Below, piece after piece: positions 8,349 to 16,417 of a DNA stretch of 64,000 bases. The DNA comes from Sphingosinicella humi (GTDB taxonomy: Bacteria > Pseudomonadota > Alphaproteobacteria > Sphingomonadales > Sphingomonadaceae). The notes below the pieces were generated by a model, which did not search any database, was not told the origin of the DNA, and saw only the letters and a list, made by a program, of their open reading frames with translations. Each line of letters starts with the position of its first letter. Position 1 is the stretch's first letter. The position numbers and the translations under genes are program-made. The stretch lies in NCBI RefSeq assembly GCF_003129465.1, contig NZ_QFFF01000001.1, positions 977,501-1,041,500 on the forward strand, written 5' to 3'.

Positions 8349-9674
8349 CTAGAAATCGATCTGGGCGCGGGCACCGAATACGTCGACGCTGTAATCGCGG
8401 TCGCCGTTGAGGGCCGGGATGGCGGCATTGTCGTAGTTCATCCGGCCATAGTTCAGCAGGAAGCGGACATGATCCTCCGGGATCCAGATCAGCGAGGCCT
8501 GATAGCCCTGCTGCTTTCCGCCGACGATGCCGTCGTCGATGAGATCGAGATGGTCGTAGCGCAGGTTCACCTGAAAGGCGCCTATGCCGCCGTCGCTGAG
8601 CGGGTTCAGCACCTTGGTCCGGTCGAACTTGCCGCCCTTGTAGCCGCGGGTCTCGCCGGTGAGATAATAGCCGACCTCGGCATAGCCGCCGAAAAAGGTC
8701 GGCTTGGCGACCGAGCCCAGCGTGTCGGCCTCCAGCCAGTGCACCTCGCCCGCGGCGTGCAGCGGCCCGTGGATCAGCGCCGCCTCGAGGCCGTAGCTCG
8801 TTTCCTTGTCCACGATCAGTTCCGGCGTCGCCAGGAAGCGGGTGTCGCTGCTGTGGATCATCGGACGCTGGCGATAGCGGGTCGTGTCGCCCCGCTCGGC
8901 CAGGTCGTTATTGTCGCGATAGTGGGCGGAGCCGCCGAAATGGAGCTGCGTCTCGCCCATTTTCGGGGCGAAGACGAGGCGGGCGTCGGCGCCGAGCGAA
9001 TTATTTTCGTCGTCGAGATCGTGGATGTTATCGGTGAAGACGCCGGCCTGGGCGATGAAGGGGCCATTCTCATAGGCCGCCGACAGCCCGACGCGACGCT
9101 CGAAGTTGAAGGCGTCGGTGAAGGCGGCGCGCTCCATGAAGGAAGTGAAGCGCGAGCTGGTCAGTTCCTCGAGCGACTGGAAACTGTTGTGCTGGCCGAT
9201 GGTGAAGCCGACGCCGGCCCCCGCATCATAGCCCAGCGTGGCGTCGGTGATCTCGACGTCGCCCTCGGCGAAGTCCATCTCGAACTTATAGTCGAAGCCG
9301 CCGGGGATGGTGCCCTCGACGCCGAGGCGGGCGCGGCGGAGCTCGTTGGAGAAGCCAAGGCCGCGGTCGTCGATCCCTTCCGGGCTGCCGACATGGCCGA
9401 CATCATATTGCAGGCGGCCGCGGGGCTTGAACGACCAGCCGCTCGCCTTGTCCTCGATGAGGGGCGCGCCCTTCCAACTGATCGTTGTGCCCGATTTCTC
9501 TTCGGGCTTTTCCTCCTTCAAGGCCGTCATCTCGGCCTCGAGGCTGTCGATCTTGGCGCGCATCGCGGCGATCTCGGCCGCCAGCGCCTCTTCCTTGGTC
9601 TGGGCGAAGGCTGGCGCAGCCGTGGAAAGCGCGCTCGCCGCCAGCAGCACGGCCGTCAAACTCTTGGTCTTCAT
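8349..9674 (-). CDS. phosphate-selective porin (OprO/OprP family)
   Basis: 441 residues: signal peptide (MKTKSLTAVLLAASALSTAAPAFAQ), then a coiled-coil (about 27-58, EEALAAEIAAMRAKIDSLEAEM) and a beta-barrel domain ending in phenylalanine (GARAQIDF), the outer-membrane insertion signature. Strand motifs such as SFKPRGRLQYDVGHV and FSNELRRARLGVEGTIPGGFDYKFEMDF are typical of porin O/P. Such trimeric porins carry phosphate or polyphosphate across the outer membrane under phosphate limitation. A good Pho box lies upstream, which supports regulation by PhoB. Confidence 0.9.
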   Translation of the reverse strand: MKTKSLTAVLLAASALSTAAPAFAQTKEEALAAEIAAMRAKIDSLEAEMTALKEEKPEEKSGTTISWKGAPLIEDKASGWSFKPRGRLQYDVGHVGSPEGIDDRGLGFSNELRRARLGVEGTIPGGFDYKFEMDFAEGDVEITDATLGYDAGAGVGFTIGQHNSFQSLEELTSSRFTSFMERAAFTDAFNFERRVGLSAAYENGPFIAQAGVFTDNIHDLDDENNSLGADARLVFAPKMGETQLHFGGSAHYRDNNDLAERGDTTRYRQRPMIHSSDTRFLATPELIVDKETSYGLEAALIHGPLHAAGEVHWLEADTLGSVAKPTFFGGYAEVGYYLTGETRGYKGGKFDRTKVLNPLSDGGIGAFQVNLRYDHLDLIDDGIVGGKQQGYQASLIWIPEDHVRFLLNYGRMNYDNAAIPALNGDRDYSVDVFGARAQIDF

Positions 9675-9747
9675 CTCAAATACCCCGTCTCTTGTTCGAT
9701 GCCGCGAAGGGCGGCGTTCCGGTTGATGACGGCGCTAAGCGATGTTG

Positions 9748-9775
9748 GTGACAGGCACACGACTGTCGCGTGACA
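9748..9775 (-). promoter_or_regulatory. Pho box (PhoB operator) upstream of porin
   Basis: On the minus strand TGTCAC occurs twice exactly 22 bases apart (9770-9775 and 9748-9753), with a degenerate middle unit AGTCGT exactly 11 bases from each. The result is three 11-base direct repeats, the arrangement bound by PhoB dimers (consensus TGTCAT/TGTCAC per 11 bases). It ends 73 bases before the porin start codon. The spacing is seen directly; binding is inferred. Confidence 0.65.
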
Positions 9776-9803
9776 TTATTGTTACGGCGAGAGCGGCCGG
9801 CAA

Positions 9804-9838
9804 GAAAAAGGGCGACGGTCGTCAAAGACCGCCGCCCC
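9804..9838 (-). terminator. rho-independent terminator after the DUF4167 gene
   Basis: On the minus strand a GC-rich stem (GGGCGGCGGTC / GACCGTCGCCC, one mismatch) is followed directly by TTTTTC. It lies 26 bases past the stop of the DUF4167 gene and separates it from the porin promoter. Confidence 0.75.
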
Positions 9839-9863
9839 CTCTGGTGATGCTGTTGGGCAGGCC

Positions 9864-10466
9864 TCAGGCCGCAGGTGCCATTTCCTCGTCGCCCTCGTCG
9901 CGCTGACGGCGCGTGCGCCGGCGCGGGGCCTTGGCCTCGCCGCCTTCGATCGAGGCGATGGAGGGCGGCAGGATGTCGGCGGAGATGCGCTCGTCGCTGT
10001 CTCCCTCGCCCTGCTCCTGCTCGCGATCTTCGCGGCTGCGGCGCGCGCGCTGCCGGCGGGGACGTTCCTCGCCGCCATCATTGCGCTGCTGATTCCCGCG
10101 GGCCGGGCGATCGCCGCGCTCCTCGCGCTCCTCGCTATCGTCACCGCCGGACGCGGTCTGGACTTCGTCCTGATCCTCGTCCTCGTCGGCGCCGTCGTCC
10201 TCGCGCTGCCGGCGCTGCTCTTCGAAGCGCGCGCGGCTTTCGTTCAAGACCCGGAAATAATGGTCCGCGAACTGCAGATAATATTCGGTCTGCACACGAT
10301 CGCCGGCGAGCTGCGCGTCGCGCGCCATCGCCTTGTATTTCTCATGAAGCTGGGCGGCATTGCCGCGCGAGCGATTGTCCTGGCGATTGCCCGCATTGGG
10401 CGTGTTCGGCGAGCGGGACCCGCCGCCGCGACCGCGCCTGCGGCCGCCCTGACGATTGTTGATCAA
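9864..10466 (-). CDS. DUF4167 domain protein
   Basis: 200 residues. Residues 1-36 are basic and Gly/Arg/Asn-rich (NNRQGGRRRGRGGG), followed by the conserved DUF4167 helix region (GNAAQLHEKYKAMARDAQLAGD, QTEYYLQFADHYFRVL). The long C-terminal tail is low-complexity, alternating acidic and Arg-rich, and probably disordered. The domain is nearly restricted to alphaproteobacteria; the charged composition suggests nucleic-acid or ribosome association, but function is unknown. The start is a TTG at 10466 preceded by GAGGAA; no ATG fits. The gene lies just downstream of prmC on the same strand, a common order in the class. Confidence 0.88.
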   Translation of the reverse strand: MINNRQGGRRRGRGGGSRSPNTPNAGNRQDNRSRGNAAQLHEKYKAMARDAQLAGDRVQTEYYLQFADHYFRVLNESRARFEEQRRQREDDGADEDEDQDEVQTASGGDDSEEREERGDRPARGNQQRNDGGEERPRRQRARRSREDREQEQGEGDSDERISADILPPSIASIEGGEAKAPRRRTRRQRDEGDEEMAPAA

Positions 10467-10725
10467 TGCTATTCCTCGTCAAATAGTGGTCGTATCAGCC
10501 ACTCCATTGGCCGGGCCACTCCCGGCCGTCCCTTTGCGCGACTCCCACGGCAGGCGGCCGCACGCGGCTCCCGCCTCCTCACGCCAAGACCGTCCGAAGA
10601 CGCCAGAGCAATCGGGGGTCGGCGACGGAAAGCCTCAAGCATCCAATGCTGTACTAGGCCCCGTCCCTGCCGCCTATGTAACTAGCCACGGGACAAAATC
10701 CAAGGGGGAAAGCGTATCAAATATA

Positions 10726-11550
10726 TCAAGCTTCGATGACAAGGCAGCGAGGGCGGCCGGCGAGATCGCGGCGGAGGGACGCACCGAGCCCTTCCGCCTC
10801 GAACAGCGCGGACACCGTTTCAGCCTGAGTGGCGCCGATCTCGATGCAGGCGAATCCATGAGGAGCGAGCAGCCGCCCCAGCTGGGGCGCCAGCCGCCGA
10901 TAATCGTCGAGCCCGTCGGGCCCCGCGAACAGAGCCTCGGGCGGCTCCCATTCCGACACGTCGCGCGGGAGGTCGGCGGTACTTTCGACATAAGGCGGAT
11001 TGCAGAGGATGAGGTCGAACCGCTCCTCCACGCCTTCGCCCCAGTCGCCGATTTCGAACCGGGTCCGATCGGCGAGTCCGAGCCGGCCGGCATTGCGCCG
11101 CGCGATCGCCAGCGCTGCCTCCGACCGGTCTATCCCGAGGCCTCGCGCCTGCGGCCACTCGGCCAGCGCGGCGAGCAGCAACGTGCCCGGCCCGGTGCCG
11201 AGATCGAGCACGTTCCGCGGCCCCGTCTTGCCGAACCGCTCGACCGCGGCCTCGATCAGCGTTTCGCTGTCGGGGCGAGGGACGAGCACGCCCGGCGCCA
11301 CCTCCAGCTCGATCGTCCAGAAGGCGCGGCGACCGGTGATATAGGCAACCGGCTCCCCCGCCTCGCGCCGGCGGACGAGCGTTTCGAAGCTTTCCGGCGC
11401 CGGGTCATCGAGCCTGGAAAGGAGCAGGGCTTCCCGCTCCACCCCCAGAGCTTTCGCCATCAGCAGCTCGGCGTCGAGGCGGGGCGTGTCTGAAATATCC
11501 ATCAGGCGGCGCGTCGCGGCGCTGAGGGCCTCTCTGCAACTCACCGACAT
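10726..11550 (-). CDS. prmC: peptide chain release factor N5-glutamine methyltransferase
   Basis: A class I SAM-dependent methyltransferase that methylates the GGQ glutamine of release factors RF1 and RF2. Seen are an N-terminal helical domain, the SAM-binding motif VLDLGTGPGTLLLAAL and the catalytic NPPYVES that docks the glutamine side chain. The reading frame is open back to 11664, overlapping prfA, but the segment between is a palindromic repeat. The start MSVSCREAL (ATG at 11550, 274 residues) matches the usual N-terminus of the family. Position directly after prfA agrees with its substrate. Confidence 0.92.
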   Translation of the reverse strand: MSVSCREALSAATRRLMDISDTPRLDAELLMAKALGVEREALLLSRLDDPAPESFETLVRRREAGEPVAYITGRRAFWTIELEVAPGVLVPRPDSETLIEAAVERFGKTGPRNVLDLGTGPGTLLLAALAEWPQARGLGIDRSEAALAIARRNAGRLGLADRTRFEIGDWGEGVEERFDLILCNPPYVESTADLPRDVSEWEPPEALFAGPDGLDDYRRLAPQLGRLLAPHGFACIEIGATQAETVSALFEAEGLGASLRRDLAGRPRCLVIEA

Positions 11551-11551
11551 C

Positions 11552-11628
11552 CGTTCGTCCCGAGCGTAGTCGAGGGGCGTATGTGATGAGTCCGTGCCAG
11601 CGCCCCTCGACTTCGCTCGGGACGAACG
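11552..11628. repeat. palindromic repeat family A, copy 2
   Basis: Inverted repeat with near-perfect 28-base arms, left CGTTCGTCCCGAGCGTAGTC and right GACTTCGCTCGGGACGAACG, around a ~21-base loop. It matches the element at 6752-6819 in sequence and symmetry. It fills most of the 97-base interval between prfA and the chosen prmC start, so a prfA-prmC transcript would carry a large hairpin just ahead of the prmC initiation codon. Confidence 0.9.
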
Positions 11629-11647
11629 AGACTTGTGATCGCGTTCC

Positions 11648-12720
<1,073 letters not shown>

Positions 12721-12724
<4 letters not shown>

Positions 12725-13965
12725 CGAGGGCGTACCGCTCCGGCAATATCGGACAGCGCGACGCTTTTCTGCTCGCCGGTCTTGAGGTCCTTCACGCCGG
12801 CCTCACCACGCTCCAGCTCGTCGTCGCCGATGATGACGGCATAGCCCGCGCCGCTCGCGTCGGCTTTGGCCATGCGCTTCTTCATATTGCCTCGATACGC
12901 CATATCGGCGGCGATTCCGGCACGGCGCAGATCGGCGAGTATTCCAGTCGCTGCGCCTTCGGCCTTCTCACCCAAGGGCACCAGCGCGACATCGAGGGCG
13001 GAGGCCGGGGGCTTGTCGAGCAGCATCGCCAGTCGCTCGATTCCCGCCGCCCAGCCGACCGCGGGCGTATGCGGTCCGCCGAGCGCTTCGATGAGGCCGT
13101 CATAACGGCCGCCCGCCAGCACCGTGCCTTGCGCGCCGAGGCGGTCGGTGACGAACTCGAAGGCGGTGTGGCGGTAATAGTCGAGGCCGCGCACCAGGCG
13201 CGGGTTGCGCGTCCAGGCAATGCCGGCCGCGTCCAGCCCTACGGTCACGCGCCCGAAGAAGTCCGCTGCTTCCGCCGTGAGGAACTCGTCGATGGCGGGC
13301 GCGGCATCGGCGATCGGGCGGTCCTTCGGGTCCTTGCTGTCGAGGATGCGCAGCGGGTTCTTGTCGAGGCGGGCGAGGCTGTCCTCCGACAAATCGCCGC
13401 GGTGCCCTTCGAAATGCTCGACCAGCGCCTGGCGCCAGGCATCGCGAGTCTCGGCGTCGCCCAGCGTGTTGAGCTGCAGGGTTACGCCCTCGGCGATGCC
13501 GAGCTCGTTGAGGATCTGATCGGCGAAGGCGAGAAGCTCGACGTCGGCGAGCGGCGAGTCCGAGCCGATGATCTCGGCGTCCAGTTGGTGGAACTGGCGG
13601 AAGCGGCCCTTCTGGGGGCGCTCGTAGCGGAAGACCGGGCCGTGGGTCGCGACCTTCATCGGGATGTGCTGCTGCCATCCTTCCGAGAGATAGGCACGGC
13701 AGATGCCGGCGGTGAATTCGGGACGCAGCGTCAGCGAATCCCCGCCGCGATCCGGAAAGGTGTACATCTCCTTCGAGACGATGTCGGTGGTCTCTCCGAT
13801 CGATCGGGCGAACACCTCGGTCGCCTCGAACACCGGGACTTCTATCCGCTGGAAGCCGTAGAGGCGGCGCACGCGGTCGAACGTGTCGATCACTTGTCCG
13901 AAACGGTCGGCGTCCTCGCCCCAGATGTCCTGGGTGCCTCTGATCCTTTGCGGGCCCTTGCTCAT
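12721..13965 (-). CDS. hisS: histidyl-tRNA synthetase
   Basis: 414 residues. This class II aminoacyl-tRNA synthetase charges tRNA-His. Motif 2 is seen as [23 protein letters not shown] in the catalytic core. The histidine-specific signatures are [15 protein letters not shown] (His A) and AGGRYDGL (His B), with [14 protein letters not shown] as motif 3. The C-terminal anticodon-binding domain begins near residue 325. It heads the hisS-prfA-prmC operon, overlapping prfA by four bases. Confidence 0.97.
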
Positions 13966-14106
13966 TTTGCGCCCTTAGCATTTTTGACCCGCGTGGGAAG
14001 CGGCCCCACCGTCATTCCGGTGACGAGGGGGAGTTGGGAATTTGTTGCACCTGCGAAGATTAAGCCTTCGCCGCGGCGGATGTCAGGTCTATAGGCCCGC
14101 CCCATC

Positions 14107-14646
14107 ATGAACATCGATCTGATTCCCGTGGGCGACAATCCGCCCGACAGCATCAACGTCATCATCGAAGTCCCGGTCGGCGGCGAGCCGGTCAAATATG
14201 AGTTCGACAAGAAGTCGGGCGCCATGTGGGTGGACCGCATCCTCCACACGCCGATGCGCTATCCAACCAACTACGGCTTCATTCCGCACACCTTGTCCGA
14301 GGACGGCGACCCCCTCGATGCGATGGTCGTGGCGCGCTCGCCCTTCATCCCGGGCTCGGTGGTGCGCGTCCGTCCGATCGCGGTGCTGTGGCTGGAGGAC
14401 GAGGCCGGCGGCGACGAAAAGCTGCTGACCGTGCCCGTCGACACGACCTTTCCTTATTATCAGGATGTCTCGGAAGCCGACGACCTGCCGGCGATCGTCA
14501 AGCAGCAGATCGAGCATTTCTTCACCCACTATAAGGATCTGGAGCCGGAAAAGTGGGTGCGCGTCGGCACCTGGGGCGGCCGCGAGGACGCGCGCCGAAT
14601 CCTCATCGAGAGCATCGACCGGGCCCGCGCCGCGAACGGGAAATAG
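14107..14646 (+). CDS. ppa: inorganic pyrophosphatase
   Basis: A 179-residue family I soluble pyrophosphatase that hydrolyses PPi to two phosphates and so drives biosynthetic reactions. The metal-binding signature SEDGDPLDAMV, the substrate-binding YEFDKKSGAMWVDR and the late KWVRVGTW are all present. Length matches hexameric bacterial enzymes. It is transcribed away from hisS, with a short 141-base interval containing both promoters, and is followed by a strong hairpin. Confidence 0.97.
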   Translation: MNIDLIPVGDNPPDSINVIIEVPVGGEPVKYEFDKKSGAMWVDRILHTPMRYPTNYGFIPHTLSEDGDPLDAMVVARSPFIPGSVVRVRPIAVLWLEDEAGGDEKLLTVPVDTTFPYYQDVSEADDLPAIVKQQIEHFFTHYKDLEPEKWVRVGTWGGREDARRILIESIDRARAANGK

Positions 14647-14653
14647 GCCCCGA

Positions 14654-14689
14654 GGCCGCGTCGCACCGGGGGGAGTGGGCGACGCGGCC
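14654..14689 (+). terminator. hairpin downstream of ppa
   Basis: GGCCGCGTCG (14654-14663) and CGACGCGGCC (14680-14689) make a perfect 10-bp stem eight bases after the ppa stop. No T-run follows, so it may be a rho-assisted or attenuator-type end. A second small palindrome, TGATGC-GTAT-GCATCA, follows directly. Confidence 0.5.
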
Positions 14690-14789
14690 GATGTGATGCG
14701 TATGCATCAGACACCAGTCCGAAAGGGGTGGACCGCGCCTCCCAACGCGCGGTTCACCGACTGGTTGCCAGGCCGCAACGAAATGCCGG

Positions 14790-16388
14790 TTACTGTTGCT
14801 CCAAAGCCTCAGCGATGAGGCGCCGGCTGTTGCCGATACCGTAGAGCGCGATGAAGCTGCCCATGCGCGGGCCCTGACTGGTGCCGAGCAGTGTCTCATA
14901 GAGCCCCTTGAACCAATCGCGCAGATTTTCGAACCCGCCGGTCTTGCCGACCTCATAGACTTCGGTCTGGATCGTCTCGGCATCGGCGTCGGCCGGCAGC
15001 GCGGCGAGCCTGGCATCGAGGGCGCGAAGCGCGGCCGTCTCCCGCTCGTCGGGCGCGCGGCGGTGGAGCGAATCCTTGACGAAATCGCGGAAGTAAACGG
15101 CGGCGTAGCCGATGAGGGCGTCCAGCTCCGGATGCGTCTCGGGCGAGGTGTCGGGCGCGTAGCGCTTCACGAAGGCCCAGAGCAGGGCCTTGTCCTCCGT
15201 CAGCGCCACGCCGACGAGGTTGAGCAGAAGCGCGAAGGTGAGCGGCATCCGGGCCGGCGGCACATCGCCGGCATGGACATGGTGAACCGGGTTGCCGAGC
15301 CTCTTGTCCCACGGCTGTTCCGGATAGGCGGCGAGGAACTGCTGATATTCGTCGACCGCCTTGGGGATGATCCCGAAGCTCAGCTGTTTCGCCTTCCTGG
15401 GCTCGCGATAGATGTAGAAAGCGAGGCTCTCCTGCGGCGCATAGGTCAGCCATTCGTCGATGGTGACGCCATTGCCCTTGGTCTTGGAGATCTTCTCGCC
15501 ATTCTCGTCCAAGAACAGCTCGTAGTTGAAGCCCTCGGGCGGGCGGGCGCCGAGGACGCGGGCGATCTTGGAGCTTTGGGTGACCGAATCGATCAGGTCC
15601 TTGCCCGCCATCTCGTAATCGACGCCGAGGGCGACCCAGCGCATCGCCCAGTCGACCTTCCATTGCAGCTTGGCGCCGCCGGAGAGGATCGACTGTTCCA
15701 CTTGCTCGCCGCTCGCGGGGTCGGTGTAGCGGATGGTGCCGCTCTCGGCATCCACCACCTCGACCGGGACCTGAAGCACCTTGCCGCTGGCCGGGCTGAT
15801 CGGCAGGACCGGCGAGTAAGTCTGCCGCCGCTCCTCGCGAAGAGTCGGCAGCATCACCCCCATGATGTCGTCATAGTGGCGCAGGACCGACCTCAGCGCC
15901 TCGTCGAACCGGCCGGAGCCGTAGCAGTCGGACGAGGCCATGAACTCATAGTCGAAGCCGAACTCGTCCAGGAATTTCTGGAGGAGCTGATTGTTGTGGT
16001 CGGCGTAGCTCTGGTGGCCGCAGCCGAACGGATCCGGCACGCGGCTCAAGGGCTGGTCGAGATGGTCGTGCATCATGTCCTGGTGCGGCACGCCCGGCGG
16101 CACCTTGCGCATCCCGTCCATGTCGTCGGAGAAAGCGATGAGACGCGACGGCCAATCGACCATCTCGGACAGGGCATGACGCACCATCAAGGTCCGCGCC
16201 ACCTCCTGGAAGGTACCGAGATGGGGCAGGCCCGAGGGACCGTAGCCCGTCTCGAACACGATCGCGCCCTTCTCCGGTCCGTTCGGATAGCGTTTCAGGA
16301 GCTTGCGGGCTTCCTCATAGGGCCAGGCCTTGGAGACCAAAGCGGCCCTCCTAAGTTCTTCTGGGCGAAGCTCTTGAAGTACAGTCAC
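14790..16388 (-). CDS. lysS: lysyl-tRNA synthetase, class I
   Basis: 532 residues. This is the archaeal-type class I LysRS, which many alphaproteobacteria use in place of the class II enzyme. The HIGH-equivalent is PSGLPHLGT, the KMSKS-equivalent is EKISKTKGN, and the early AWPYEEARKLLKRYP is characteristic of the family. The C-terminal part is the alpha-helical anticodon-binding cage. A longer frame to 16463 exists, but the GTG at 16388 gives the normal family length and avoids overlapping the divergent helicase, whose ATG is only 29 bases away. Confidence 0.93.
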   Translation of the reverse strand: MTVLQELRPEELRRAALVSKAWPYEEARKLLKRYPNGPEKGAIVFETGYGPSGLPHLGTFQEVARTLMVRHALSEMVDWPSRLIAFSDDMDGMRKVPPGVPHQDMMHDHLDQPLSRVPDPFGCGHQSYADHNNQLLQKFLDEFGFDYEFMASSDCYGSGRFDEALRSVLRHYDDIMGVMLPTLREERRQTYSPVLPISPASGKVLQVPVEVVDAESGTIRYTDPASGEQVEQSILSGGAKLQWKVDWAMRWVALGVDYEMAGKDLIDSVTQSSKIARVLGARPPEGFNYELFLDENGEKISKTKGNGVTIDEWLTYAPQESLAFYIYREPRKAKQLSFGIIPKAVDEYQQFLAAYPEQPWDKRLGNPVHHVHAGDVPPARMPLTFALLLNLVGVALTEDKALLWAFVKRYAPDTSPETHPELDALIGYAAVYFRDFVKDSLHRRAPDERETAALRALDARLAALPADADAETIQTEVYEVGKTGGFENLRDWFKGLYETLLGTSQGPRMGSFIALYGIGNSRRLIAEALEQQ

Positions 16389-16417
16389 AGGTTGCCCTTT
16401 CGTTCCGCCTGGACCAG

